This document shows positions 43,750-52,120 of a DNA stretch of 64,000 bases, one piece after another (within the stretch, counting starts at the first letter, position 1; each line of letters begins with the position of its first letter). Origin of the DNA: Amnibacterium flavum (GTDB lineage: Bacteria; Actinomycetota; Actinomycetes; Actinomycetales; Microbacteriaceae); NCBI RefSeq assembly GCF_003097495.1, contig NZ_QEOP01000001.1:992001-1056000 (forward strand), given 5' to 3'. The translations under genes and the position numbers were made by a program. The notes below the pieces were generated by a model. It ran no database searches and had not been told where the DNA came from. It worked only from the letters and a program-made list of their open reading frames with translations.

Positions 43750-44580
43750 CGAGAGGGCGGCTTGGATAGTGGTGAGAATGAGATTCCAGTCATAGATGAC
43801 CTGGGCGTAGCTGAAATGGAGAACCGTGTAGCCCCCCTGGGTGAGTAAGGCGGTGCGACGCCGATCCTTCGTGAATGCCTCCCGCTGCGCGTGCGTTTCA
43901 CGTCCATCGAGCTCGATGACCAGTCGCTCGCCGATGAGCAGATCCACTCGACCGATCTCGCCGACGACCACTTGAGGAACGGCGCGGATTCCCGACTGAA
44001 GCAGGCGGAATCGGGCGATGGACTCGATACCCTCCTCGCTTCGCTCGTCGAGTGAAGAGAGCAGGGTTGTCCGATGAGGAGGAAGGGTGGCCGTCATCTT
44101 CTCGATCGTTCTCGTGCTGAGGACCCGTCGATGAAGAAGCGAGTCGAGAACCGCAACGGAGTAGTGGGCCGGTTGGCATTCGAGAAGGTGACCGAGCGCT
44201 CGTTCAATGGTGCTCGCGCCAGTCGACCACTCCTGGTGCGTGAGTTTGGACCCCCAGTGCGCTGTGACGTCCTCGCCCTTGCCGTCTTCGCGGGACCGCG
44301 CGAGCCGTCGACCGGAAGACGAGGCCGGCATCGCGATGTGCAGTCCGGAGTCCGGTGGGCACCATGATCCGTAGAGCCGGAGGGCTGAGACGCACCCGAT
44401 TCGTCCGCCCGCTCGCATGGCACGGATCATCTGCGCATCGGTCCCGGGCTCGGCGTACCACCCGCGATGCACCTGCCACAGGCGCTCTTCGCGGACGGCC
44501 CGGGCGATGTCTGCAGCTCCAAAGCCGCGGGAGCGCAGTTCGGCGGTCGAAAGAAGCGGGCGGCTGAGCAACCGGGTCAT
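43738..44580 (-). CDS. DUF559-domain nuclease-like protein with AbiEi-like N terminus
   Basis: A 280-residue protein from ATG 44580 (an upstream in-frame ATG at 44649 adds 23 unlikely residues). Residues 10-45 (STAELRSRGFGAADIARAV, WQVHRGWYA) look like the winged-helix start of AbiEi-type antitoxins. Residues about 205-265 form a DUF559/Vsr-like PD-(D/E)xK core, with Asp213 in GRVDLLI and Glu223-Leu-Asp225 in VIELDG. No cognate toxin gene is adjacent. Codon use appears less GC-biased than neighbours. The stop codon and last codons fall inside a repeat unit. Role: unknown, possibly defence-related or repeat-associated. Confidence 0.8.
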   Translation of the reverse strand: MTRLLSRPLLSTAELRSRGFGAADIARAVREERLWQVHRGWYAEPGTDAQMIRAMRAGGRIGCVSALRLYGSWCPPDSGLHIAMPASSSGRRLARSREDGKGEDVTAHWGSKLTHQEWSTGASTIERALGHLLECQPAHYSVAVLDSLLHRRVLSTRTIEKMTATLPPHRTTLLSSLDERSEEGIESIARFRLLQSGIRAVPQVVVGEIGRVDLLIGERLVIELDGRETHAQREAFTKDRRRTALLTQGGYTVLHFSYAQVIYDWNLILTTIQAALSLSR

Positions 44581-44684
44581 ACCGAGACGATGGCCGGGCA
44601 AGGGCCATCGTTGCGGTCGCTTGCGGCCGCCTGTAGAGAAGTCCGGCACTCAGACGACTCTGCAGGACACGAGCCGCGCTTTCG

Positions 44685-44790
44685 CTCAGCAGGTTGAAAC
44701 ACGCTCAGCAGGTGAAATCTGACCGATTCCACCTGCTGACGGCATTTCTGCCTGCTGAGCGAGAGGAACGGGCCGATTTCACCTGCTGAG
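44685..44790. repeat. Right CTCAGCAGGTGAAA repeat array (family 3)
   Basis: Two direct units (44685-44699, with one extra T, and 44704-44717) are followed by three inverted units (44727-44740, 44745-44759, 44777-44790). CAGCAGGTG at 44706-44714 pairs perfectly with CACCTGCTG at 44730-44738. The order direct then inverted mirrors the left array. The array fills most of the 230-base gap between sdhB and the DUF559 gene; no other gene is seen there. Confidence 0.88.
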
Positions 44791-44810
44791 CGAAAGGGCT
44801 GAGGGAGAGG

Positions 44811-45593
44811 TCAGGCGTGGCCGCGGAGGACTGCTTGCTTGACTTCCTGGATGGCCTTCGTGACCTCGATGCCGCGGGGGCAGGCCTCGGAGCAGTTGAA
44901 TGTGGTGCGGCAGCGCCACACGCCTTCTTTGTCGTTGAGGATGTCGAGGCGCACCTTGGCGGCCTCGTCGCGGTCGTCGAAGATGAAGCGGTGCGCGTTG
45001 ACGATCGCGGCCGGCCCGAAGTACTGGCCGTCGGTCCAGAACACCGGGCACGACGAGGTGCACGCCGCGCAGAGGATGCACTTGGTCGTGTCGTCGAAGC
45101 GCTCGCGGGCGGCGACGCTCTGGGTGCGCTCGCGCACCGGGTTGCCGCTGGCCTGCAGGAACGGCTGGATCTGACGGTACGACTCGAAGAACGGCTCCAT
45201 GTCGACGATCAGGTCCTTCTCGAGCGGAAGGCCCTTGATCGCCTCGACGTAGATGGGCTGCGTCGGGTCGAGATCCTTGATCAGGGTCTTGCAGGCGAGA
45301 CGGTTGCGGCCGTTGATGCGCATCGCATCCGAACCGCAGATGCCGTGCGCGCACGAACGGCGGAATGTCAGCGAGCCGTCCTGCTCCCACTTGATCTTGT
45401 GCAGCGCATCGAGGATGCGGTCCGTGGGGAGGACGCGGACATCGAAGTCCTGCCAGCGCGGCTCCTCATCGATCTCGGGGATGAACCGGCGGATGATGAG
45501 GGTGACGACGAACGACCCGGGAGGGCCTGCTTCGAGGTCGGAGATGCTCGACTGGGTGGGAGCCTCGACGGCGTCGACGATGAGTGTCGACAT
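44811..45593 (-). CDS. sdhB: Succinate dehydrogenase iron-sulfur subunit
   Basis: A 260-residue subunit carrying all three clusters of complex II: the 2Fe-2S site in SCAHGICGSDAMRING and downstream LAC, and CILCAACTSSCP with CSEACPRGI for the 4Fe-4S and 3Fe-4S clusters. It passes electrons from SdhA to the membrane quinone site. It is last in sdhC-sdhD-sdhA-sdhB and overlaps sdhA by one base. Confidence 0.97.
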   Translation of the reverse strand: MSTLIVDAVEAPTQSSISDLEAGPPGSFVVTLIIRRFIPEIDEEPRWQDFDVRVLPTDRILDALHKIKWEQDGSLTFRRSCAHGICGSDAMRINGRNRLACKTLIKDLDPTQPIYVEAIKGLPLEKDLIVDMEPFFESYRQIQPFLQASGNPVRERTQSVAARERFDDTTKCILCAACTSSCPVFWTDGQYFGPAAIVNAHRFIFDDRDEAAKVRLDILNDKEGVWRCRTTFNCSEACPRGIEVTKAIQEVKQAVLRGHA

Positions 45594-47500
45594 CAGTACT
45601 TCCTCTCCATCGGCTGGTAGTTGGTCACCACGACGGGCTTCCAGCCGAGTTCGATGTGGTCGTCCGCGTGGGACGAGTGCGGGTCGCCGGTCAGGTAGGC
45701 CATGGTGTGCTGCATGTAGCCGTCGTCATCGCGCTTCGGGAAGTCGTCTCGCATGTGACCGCCCCGGCTCTCGTGTCGGTTGCGTGCCGAGTAGACGACG
45801 ACCTCGGCGAGGTCGAGCAGGAAGCCCAGCTCGATGGCCTCGAGCAGGTCGGTGTTGAACCGCTTGCCCTTGTCCTGGACGGCGATGTTGCGGTAGCGCT
45901 CACGCAGCCCGACGATGATCTCCATCATCTCACCGAGGGATTCCTCGGTGCGGAACACCTGGGCCTTCTTGTCCATCTCGTCCTGCAGCTCCTTGCGGAT
46001 GGCTGCGATGCGCTCGGTGCCCTTCGACGCCTGGAGGGTCTCGACGAGTTCGCGGATCTCCTTCGCGGGGTCGTCGGGCAGGGGCACGAACTCGGCGGTC
46101 CTCGCGTATTCGACGGCGTAGTTTCCGGCGCGCTTGCCGAACACGTTGATGTCGAGCAGCGAGTTGGTGCCGAGACGGTTCGACCCGTGCACCGAGACGC
46201 AGGCGCATTCACCGGCGGCGTAGAGGCCGGGAACGACCGTGTCGTTGTCGGCGAGCACCTCGGCGCGGATGTTGGTCGGGATGCCGCCCATCGCGTAGTG
46301 CGCGGTCGGCATGACGGGCACCGGCTCGACGACGGGGTCGACGCCCAGGTAGGTGCGCGCGAACTCGGTGATGTCGGGCAGCTTGGTCTCGAGCACCTCG
46401 GCACCCAGGTGGGTGCAGTCGAGGAGCACGTAGTCCTTGAGGGGACCGGCGCCACGACCCTCCGCGACCTCCTGGACCATGCAGCGGGAGACGATGTCGC
46501 GCGGTGCGAGGTCCTTGATGGTCGGGGCGTAGCGCTCCATGAAGCGCTCGCCGTCGCCGTTGCGCAGGATCGCGCCCTCGCCTCGGGCGCCCTCGGTGAG
46601 AAGGATGCCGAGCCCTGCGAGTCCCGTCGGGTGGAACTGGAAGAACTCCATGTCCTCGAGGGGGAGGCCCTTGCGCCAGATGATGCCGACGCCGTCACCG
46701 GTGAGGGTGTGCGCGTTCGAGGTCGTTTTGTAGATCTTGCCGAAACCGCCAGTGGCGAAGATGAAGGCCTTCGCCTGGAACACGTGCAGCTCGCCCGTGG
46801 CCAGCTCGTAGGCGACGACCGCGGTGGGCCGCTTGACCTTCTTGCCGTTCTCCGTGACCTCGGTCATCGTGAGGTCGAGCACGTAGAACTCGTTGAAGAA
46901 GTTGATGCCGTGCTTGACGCAGTTCTGGTAGAGCGTCTGCAGGATCATGTGGCCTGTGCGGTCGGCCGCATAGCAGGCGCGACGCACCGGCGTCTTGCCG
47001 TGCTCGGCCGTGTGACCGCCGAAGCGGCGCTGGTCGATCTTGCCGTCGGGCGTGCGGTTGAACGGCAGGCCCATGTTCTCGAGGTCGATGACCGCGTCGA
47101 TCGCCTCTTTCGCGAGGATCTCCGCCGCGTCCTGGTCGACGAGGTAGTCGCCGCCCTTGACGGTGTCGAAGGTGTGCCACTCCCAGCTGTCCTCTTCGAC
47201 GTTGGCGAGGGCCGCAGCCATGCCGCCCTGGGCCGCACCCGTGTGCGAACGCGTCGGGTACAGCTTCGAGATAACGGCGGTGTTGGCCTTGGGCCCCGCC
47301 TCGATCGCCGCGCGCATGCCGGCGCCGCCGGCGCCCACGATGACGATGTCGAACTGGTGGTAGTGAATGCCGTCGACCACGCGGCCGGTGCCCTGCTCGG
47401 CGAAGGACGCAGGGTCCTCCGCGTTGCGGACATCGCCCGCCGTGGTGCCGCGCTCGTCCGTCAGACGGGGGAAGAGCCCCGTCTTCTTCTCCGCGCTCAC
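45593..47500 (-). CDS. sdhA: Succinate dehydrogenase flavoprotein subunit
   Basis: A 635-residue FAD subunit oxidising succinate to fumarate. The FAD-binding [15 protein letters not shown], the [14 protein letters not shown] segment with the flavin-attached His, and [21 protein letters not shown] around the catalytic Arg/His are present. GTG 47500 overlaps the sdhD stop (GTGA); the in-frame extension to 47782 lies in sdhD and is a shadow. Confidence 0.96.
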   Translation of the reverse strand: MSAEKKTGLFPRLTDERGTTAGDVRNAEDPASFAEQGTGRVVDGIHYHQFDIVIVGAGGAGMRAAIEAGPKANTAVISKLYPTRSHTGAAQGGMAAALANVEEDSWEWHTFDTVKGGDYLVDQDAAEILAKEAIDAVIDLENMGLPFNRTPDGKIDQRRFGGHTAEHGKTPVRRACYAADRTGHMILQTLYQNCVKHGINFFNEFYVLDLTMTEVTENGKKVKRPTAVVAYELATGELHVFQAKAFIFATGGFGKIYKTTSNAHTLTGDGVGIIWRKGLPLEDMEFFQFHPTGLAGLGILLTEGARGEGAILRNGDGERFMERYAPTIKDLAPRDIVSRCMVQEVAEGRGAGPLKDYVLLDCTHLGAEVLETKLPDITEFARTYLGVDPVVEPVPVMPTAHYAMGGIPTNIRAEVLADNDTVVPGLYAAGECACVSVHGSNRLGTNSLLDINVFGKRAGNYAVEYARTAEFVPLPDDPAKEIRELVETLQASKGTERIAAIRKELQDEMDKKAQVFRTEESLGEMMEIIVGLRERYRNIAVQDKGKRFNTDLLEAIELGFLLDLAEVVVYSARNRHESRGGHMRDDFPKRDDDGYMQHTMAYLTGDPHSSHADDHIELGWKPVVVTNYQPMERKY

Positions 47501-47979
47501 GAGCGAGCCGCGCAGAAGGTGGGGAGCAGATCGGCGGGGGCGCCGGAAGGACAGGGGTCGAACGTGAAGATCACAAGGGTTCCGAGCACGAGGAGGACGA
47601 TGGTCGAGCCGACCAGCAGGGTCTTGAAGATGTAATGCGGCGTGAACAGGCGACGCAGACGCGTGCCGCCGATCGGGACCGTCGTGTAGTCGTTGATGAT
47701 CGTGCGCATGCCGTTGGAGCCGTGGATGAGCGCGAGCCACAGCAGTGCGAAGTCGTACCACTGCCAGAACGGACTCGCCCACTTGCCGGCCACGAAGCCG
47801 AAGTCGAGGGCCGAGACGCCCTCACCCGCGTAGAGGTTGACGAAGAGGTGGCCGAAGATCAGCACGACCAGCAGCACGCCGGAGGCGCGCATGTAGAGCC
47901 AGCCCCACTTCTCCCAGTTGACGCCACGACGCGGCGCGGGCTTGACCCGCGGGGATTCGATGCTCACCGACATGCTCAT
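47497..47979 (-). CDS. sdhD: Succinate dehydrogenase membrane anchor
   Basis: A 160-residue hydrophobic anchor with three helices (about 28-50, 70-95, 120-145). The [11 protein letters not shown] helix and [15 protein letters not shown] contain His residues suited to haem ligation and quinone binding. Coupled by four-base overlaps to sdhC and sdhA. Confidence 0.92.
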   Translation of the reverse strand: MSMSVSIESPRVKPAPRRGVNWEKWGWLYMRASGVLLVVLIFGHLFVNLYAGEGVSALDFGFVAGKWASPFWQWYDFALLWLALIHGSNGMRTIINDYTTVPIGGTRLRRLFTPHYIFKTLLVGSTIVLLVLGTLVIFTFDPCPSGAPADLLPTFCAARS

Positions 47980-48437
47980 TCACCTCCGAAGACGTGCATG
48001 AGGTGGCGCGGTGCAAAGCCGAGCATGAGCACGGCCCAGAGCGCGATGACGATCCAGAACATCAGCCGCTGGTTGCGGGTGCCGACGCTCCAGAAGTCGA
48101 TCAGGATGATCCGGATGCCGTTGAGCGCGTGGAAACCGATGGCAGCCACGAGGCCCAGTTCGCCGAGACCCATGATCGGGTTCTTGTAGGTGTTGATGAC
48201 CGCGTTGTACGCCTCGGGACTCACGCGCACGAGTGCGGTGTCGAGGATGTGCACCAGCAGGAAGAAGTAGATGGCCACGCCGGTGATGCGGTGAAGCACC
48301 CACGACCACATTCCTTCGCCGCCGCGATACACCGTTCCAGCAGGTCGCTTGGGAAGCGAGAACCGACCCGCAGTGCGCGTGGGACGGAGCTTGCGGGCCG
48401 GTGCAGGTGCGGGGAGATCGGTGCTCTTCAGCGACAC
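47976..48437 (-). CDS. sdhC: Succinate dehydrogenase cytochrome b556 subunit
   Basis: A 153-residue three-helix anchor. SWVLHRITGVAIYFFLLVHILDT carries the conserved His/Arg and haem-ligand His; HALNGIRIILIDF is in the second half. I chose GTG 48437 because AAGGTGGG lies just upstream; another GTG at 48476 falls almost at the predicted transcription start. Confidence 0.9.
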   Translation of the reverse strand: MSLKSTDLPAPAPARKLRPTRTAGRFSLPKRPAGTVYRGGEGMWSWVLHRITGVAIYFFLLVHILDTALVRVSPEAYNAVINTYKNPIMGLGELGLVAAIGFHALNGIRIILIDFWSVGTRNQRLMFWIVIALWAVLMLGFAPRHLMHVFGGE

Positions 48438-48477
48438 GACGAATTCCCACCTTCCCTGGTCGGGTATGACTTCCACC

Positions 48478-48483
48478 AGTGTA
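48478..48483 (-). promoter_or_regulatory. -10 box of sdhCDAB
   Basis: TACACT on the minus strand predicts a start near 48471, giving a leader of about 34 bases that contains the sdhC ribosome-binding site. Confidence 0.5.
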
Positions 48484-48501
48484 AGCCGCCGCGGGAGGTG
48501 C

Positions 48502-49650
48502 TCAGGCCACCTCGGGGCTTCCGGCGCCGGCTGTCAGGGAACGCGCGGTTCGGACGGCGTCGTAATGGCCGATGAGCTCGCGGCAGACCGTCTCCCATGA
48601 CCGGCCCAGCACCCGGCGGCGTCCGGCCTCGCCGAGACGGGCCCGATCGAGCGCGTCGGAGGTGAGCGGTTCCACCGCCCCGCGGAGCCCCCCGGGCAGC
48701 GCGGGATCGAAGAGGGCGCCGTCGACCCCCGTGTCGACGAGATCGATCGGACCGCCCGCCGCCGGTGCCACGACGGGAAGACCCGATGCGTGGGCCTCCT
48801 GGATCGTCTGCCCGAACGTCTCCTCCGTCCCGGTGTGCACGAAGACGTCGAGTGCGGCGTAGGCATCGGCGAGCGCCGTACCGCCGAGTCGGCCGAGCCA
48901 GGTCACCGGCATCCCGCGCAGCGCCCGCTGGACCGAGGCCGTCGCGGGCCCATCGCCCACGATGGCGAATCGGACCCCGGGCAGTCCGCGGAGCTCGCGC
49001 AGTCGTTCGACCTGCTTCTCGGGTGCGATCCGGCCGATGTACCCGACGACGGTCTCACCGCTGGGTGCCAGCTGGTCCCGGAGCGCCCGCACCGCGGGGC
49101 TGTCCCGGTTGCGCGGGTGGTAGCGCTCGAGGTCGACCCCGCGACCCCACCTGGCCAGCCGGGGGATGCCGGCGGCCCTGCAGTCGGTGAGCGCCGCGCT
49201 GCTCGGGACGAGGGTCAGGTCTGCGTTCTCGTGCACCCGGCGGACGAGCTGCCAGGCGAGAGACGAGGTCACGCCCAGCCGGTTGCGGCGGGCGAATCCG
49301 GCGACGTCGGTCTGGTAGATCGCCACCGACGGCGTCCCTCTCTTTCGTGCCGCCGACAGTGCATGCCCGCCGAGCAGGAACGGGCTCGCCGCGTGCACCA
49401 CATCGGGCGCGAATTCGTCGAGCACCCGCTGGACGGACGGGCTCGGGAGGCCGACCGGGAACTGCCGGTAGGCGACGGCTGGCATCCTGTGCACGCGGAA
49501 CCCGGCGTACTCGGATGGCGCTCCGGCTCCGGGGCTGAGTACAACTGCCTCGTGCCCGCCCGCGGCGAGGTGCTCGAGAACCCGGGCGACGCTCGTGGTC
49601 ACCCCGTTGACGGTGGGCAGGAAGCTCTCGCTCACGACGGCGACCCTCAT
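48502..49650 (-). CDS. GT4 family glycosyltransferase (mannosyltransferase-like)
   Basis: A 382-residue GT-B enzyme. It begins MRVAVVSESFLPTVNGVTTSV, the N-terminal motif of GT4 mannosyltransferases such as MgtA/PimB-like proteins; the C-terminal GYIGRIAPEKQVERL and the TEETFGQTIQEAHASGLPVVAP segment with its E-x7-E motif bind the sugar nucleotide. A GDP-mannose donor is suggested by the divergent mannose-1-phosphate guanylyltransferase gene. ATG 49650 has TAACGT (49658-49663) eight bases upstream. The longer frame to 50853 is antisense to manC. Confidence 0.92.
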   Translation of the reverse strand: MRVAVVSESFLPTVNGVTTSVARVLEHLAAGGHEAVVLSPGAGAPSEYAGFRVHRMPAVAYRQFPVGLPSPSVQRVLDEFAPDVVHAASPFLLGGHALSAARKRGTPSVAIYQTDVAGFARRNRLGVTSSLAWQLVRRVHENADLTLVPSSAALTDCRAAGIPRLARWGRGVDLERYHPRNRDSPAVRALRDQLAPSGETVVGYIGRIAPEKQVERLRELRGLPGVRFAIVGDGPATASVQRALRGMPVTWLGRLGGTALADAYAALDVFVHTGTEETFGQTIQEAHASGLPVVAPAAGGPIDLVDTGVDGALFDPALPGGLRGAVEPLTSDALDRARLGEAGRRRVLGRSWETVCRELIGHYDAVRTARSLTAGAGSPEVA

Positions 49651-49657
49651 GCGCCGC

Positions 49658-49663
49658 ACGTTA
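49658..49663 (-). promoter_or_regulatory. -10 box of GT4 gene (leaderless)
   Basis: TAACGT on the minus strand lies eight bases before the ATG at 49650. Confidence 0.45.
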
Positions 49664-49752
49664 CGGACGCCGGTCGCCGCCCCGGCATCCTGCACGCGTC
49701 GCGCAGATGAAGGGAGGGGGAATGAATAGGGGGCGCGCGTCACACCCCCGGA

Positions 49753-49758
49753 TAGTCT
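49753..49758 (+). promoter_or_regulatory. -10 box of manC-like gene (leaderless)
   Basis: TAGTCT ends seven bases before the ATG at 49765. Confidence 0.5.
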
Positions 49759-49764
49759 CTTGGC

Positions 49765-50916
49765 ATGACTGACTCCGGAATCTCCTGGCGTGGCCGCGGC
49801 ACCGAACCCGAGGCGGTCGACCGCTTCTACAGCGTGATCCCCGCCGGCGGCATCGGATCGCGGCTCTGGCCGCTGTCCCGGGCCAGCGCCCCGAAGTTCC
49901 TGCACGACCTGACCGGCTCCGGTCAGACGATCCTCCGCGACACCTGGAACAGGCTCGCCCCCATCTCGGGCACCGACCGCATCATGGTCGTCACGGGTCG
50001 CGCCCATCGCGCCGCGGTCGAGGCGCAGCTGCCCGAGCTGAGCGACGCGAACATCGTCCTCGAGAGCGAGGGCAAGGACTCCTCCGCCGCCATCGGCCTC
50101 GCCGCGGCGATCCTCGAGAAGCGCGAGCCGGGCGTCATCATCGGATCCTTCGCCGCCGACCACGTCGTGGGCGACAACCGACGCTTCCGTCAGGCCGTCA
50201 TCGAGGCCGTGGCGCTCGCGGATGCGGGCTACATCGCGACGATCGGCATGCAGCCGACGGAGCCGGCGATCGCTTTCGGCTACATCCACTGCGGCGGCCC
50301 CGTCACGATCGCGGGTGCACCGAGCGCGCTGAGCGTCACCGGGTTCGTTGAGAAGCCGAGCCTCGAGATCGCGAAGGAGTACGTCGACTCGGGCAGCTAC
50401 CTGTGGAACGCGGGAATGTTCATCGCCCGCGCGGACCGCCTGCTCGAGCAGCTCGGCAAGACTCAGCCCCGACTGCTCGCCGGGCTTCGCGAGATCGCGG
50501 ACGCCTGGGACGGCCCCGATCGCGGCGCGGTCGTCGACCGGGTCTGGCCCGGCCTGACCAAGATCGCCATCGACTACTCGGTCGCCGAGCCCTCCGCCAA
50601 GGAGGGCGTGCTCGCCGTCGTCCCCGCCGACTTCCCCTGGGACGACGTCGGAGACTTCGCCTCGCTCGCCAAGCTCCAGTCGGGCGGCCGCAAGAACGAG
50701 CTCGCCATCCTCGGTGAGCACACCCGCGTACTCGCCGACTCGTCGAGCGGCATCGTCGTCAGCGAGACCGGGCGCCTCATCACGCTCATCGGAGTAGAGG
50801 GGATCGTCGTCGTCGACACCCCGGACGCGCTTCTGGTCACCACCTCGGAGCACGCTCAGCGGGTGAAGTCCGTGGTCGACGCCCTGAAGCTCTCGGGCCG
50901 CACCGACGTCCTCTGA
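49765..50916 (+). CDS. manC: Mannose-1-phosphate guanylyltransferase
   Basis: A 383-residue nucleotidyltransferase making GDP-mannose from mannose 1-phosphate and GTP. The pyrophosphorylase signature PAGGIGSRLWPLSRASAPKF is near 28-47, FVEKPS is in the middle, and SYLWNAGMFIA follows. It has only the guanylyltransferase domain, without the isomerase domain of type II ManC. It diverges from the GT4 gene that probably uses its product. Starts leaderless at ATG 49765. Confidence 0.93.
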   Translation: MTDSGISWRGRGTEPEAVDRFYSVIPAGGIGSRLWPLSRASAPKFLHDLTGSGQTILRDTWNRLAPISGTDRIMVVTGRAHRAAVEAQLPELSDANIVLESEGKDSSAAIGLAAAILEKREPGVIIGSFAADHVVGDNRRFRQAVIEAVALADAGYIATIGMQPTEPAIAFGYIHCGGPVTIAGAPSALSVTGFVEKPSLEIAKEYVDSGSYLWNAGMFIARADRLLEQLGKTQPRLLAGLREIADAWDGPDRGAVVDRVWPGLTKIAIDYSVAEPSAKEGVLAVVPADFPWDDVGDFASLAKLQSGGRKNELAILGEHTRVLADSSSGIVVSETGRLITLIGVEGIVVVDTPDALLVTTSEHAQRVKSVVDALKLSGRTDVL

Positions 50917-50981
50917 CCCGTCCCGGGGCGCGGCGGCGAGATAGCCGCTGGTCTCGGCCGGAGGGGGTGGGCGGGCAGCGG

Positions 50982-50987
50982 TAGCGT
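50982..50987 (+). promoter_or_regulatory. -10 box of nucleoside hydrolase (leaderless)
   Basis: TAGCGT ends seven bases before the GTG at 50994. Confidence 0.5.
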
Positions 50988-50993
50988 TTCCCG

Positions 50994-51959
50994 GTGCCCA
51001 TTCCCTTCATCCTCGATACCGACACCGCGCAGGACGACTGCGTCGCCATGCTCGTCGGGCTGCTCGACCCCGAATCCGACCTGCGCGCCGTGACGATGGT
51101 CGCCGGCAACGTCGGCTTCGATCGCCAGGTCCACAACGCCTGGCTGACCATGAACGCCGCAGCCCGGTTGGCCGATGTGCCGATCCACCTCGGCTCGCGC
51201 CGCCCGCTCATGCGCGAGTGGGTCTCGGCGGAGAACGTGCACGGCGACGGGTCGGGCGGTCTCGACCTCGACCTGACCGGCCTCGAGACCTCCGACGAGC
51301 ACGCCGTCGACGCGCTCATCCGCCTCACCGCCGAGTCGCCCGGCGAGCTGACCATCGTCTGCATCGGCCCGCTGACCAACATCGCGATGGCCGTGGTGAA
51401 GGACCCGCGGTTCGTCGCGAACACCCGTGCGCTCTACATCATGGGGGGGTCGAACAACGGGCGGGGCAACATCACGGCCGCCGCCGAGTACAACTTCTAC
51501 GTCGATCCCGAAGCCGCACGCGTCGTGTTCGAGGCCGGCTTCGACATCACCGTCGTCCCCTGGGCGCCGCTCACCCTGCGCGACGCCGTCTTCACGCGTG
51601 AGCGCCTCGCCGAGCTGGACGCGCTCGGCACCCCGCTGTCCGCTTTCTTCCGTCGGGTCTGCGAGGGCACCCTCGCGTTCGACGAGTCCGTCGGCATCCC
51701 CGGATCCACCCACCCCGACTCGCTCACGGCGAGCATCCTGCTCCACCCCGAGCTGATCCTCGAGGCCGCCGACTACAACGTCCAGATCGAGACCTCGTCC
51801 GACCTCACCCGGGGCTACTCGGCCATGTCGTGGGGAGTGCACGATCTCGCGGCGAACGCGCGGGTGATCGAACGGATCGACGCCGAGGGGTTCTACGCCT
51901 ACCTCCGGAGTCTGCTGGCGCTCCCGACCGCGCCGGAGCGCCCGTTCGTCGGACTCTGA
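50994..51959 (+). CDS. Nucleoside hydrolase (inosine-uridine preferring type)
   Basis: A 321-residue N-ribohydrolase releasing base and ribose from nucleosides. The calcium-binding N-terminal motif reads DTDTAQDDCVAML; the Asp residues of the usual DxDPGxDD are kept, while PG is replaced by TA. IGPLTNIAMAV and YNFYVDPEAARVVFEAGF are conserved family elements. GTG 50994 is supported by its -10 box. It lies just before the nucleoside ABC transporter operon, which could supply its substrates. Confidence 0.9.
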   Translation: MPIPFILDTDTAQDDCVAMLVGLLDPESDLRAVTMVAGNVGFDRQVHNAWLTMNAAARLADVPIHLGSRRPLMREWVSAENVHGDGSGGLDLDLTGLETSDEHAVDALIRLTAESPGELTIVCIGPLTNIAMAVVKDPRFVANTRALYIMGGSNNGRGNITAAAEYNFYVDPEAARVVFEAGFDITVVPWAPLTLRDAVFTRERLAELDALGTPLSAFFRRVCEGTLAFDESVGIPGSTHPDSLTASILLHPELILEAADYNVQIETSSDLTRGYSAMSWGVHDLAANARVIERIDAEGFYAYLRSLLALPTAPERPFVGL

Positions 51960-51979
51960 TCGCGACGGTTTCCCGCAGA

Positions 51980-52007
51980 TTTCGGTCTGATCGCGGATTG
52001 GTAACTA
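51980..52007 (+). promoter_or_regulatory. Candidate promoter of nucleoside transporter operon
   Basis: TTTCGG (51980-51985) and TAACTA (52002-52007) are spaced by 16 bases, giving an untranslated leader of about 105 bases before the TTG start. The leader contains small GC hairpins (for example around GGCCGCTTCAGGCC) but no recognised riboswitch. Confidence 0.35.
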
Positions 52008-52120
52008 TCTCGTTCCGACCGGGTTCCAACCCCTGACTGGGGACTTGCCGAGAGGTAACGTGACCGTCGAACGTGTGCCCGGCCGCTTCAGGCCGCGGCG
52101 TGTCTACGGAGGTATACCCC

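Noticed and set aside
43644-44790. Possible CRISPR-like array from the repeated CTCAGCAGGTGAAA word
   Set aside because: Units are only about 14 bases, occur in both orientations, have irregular gaps of 3-25 bases and no cas genes are nearby.
45584-47635. Plus-strand frame of 683 codons
   Set aside because: Antisense to sdhA/sdhB; no domain features and composition typical of the complementary strand.
48437-48476. GTG 48476 as start of sdhC
   Set aside because: It lies at the predicted transcription start without leader or proper leaderless spacing, while GTG 48437 has a strong ribosome-binding site.
49651-50853. N-terminal 400-codon extension of the GT4 gene
   Set aside because: It runs antisense through manC; the GT4 signature starts exactly at ATG 49650 with a -10 box before it.
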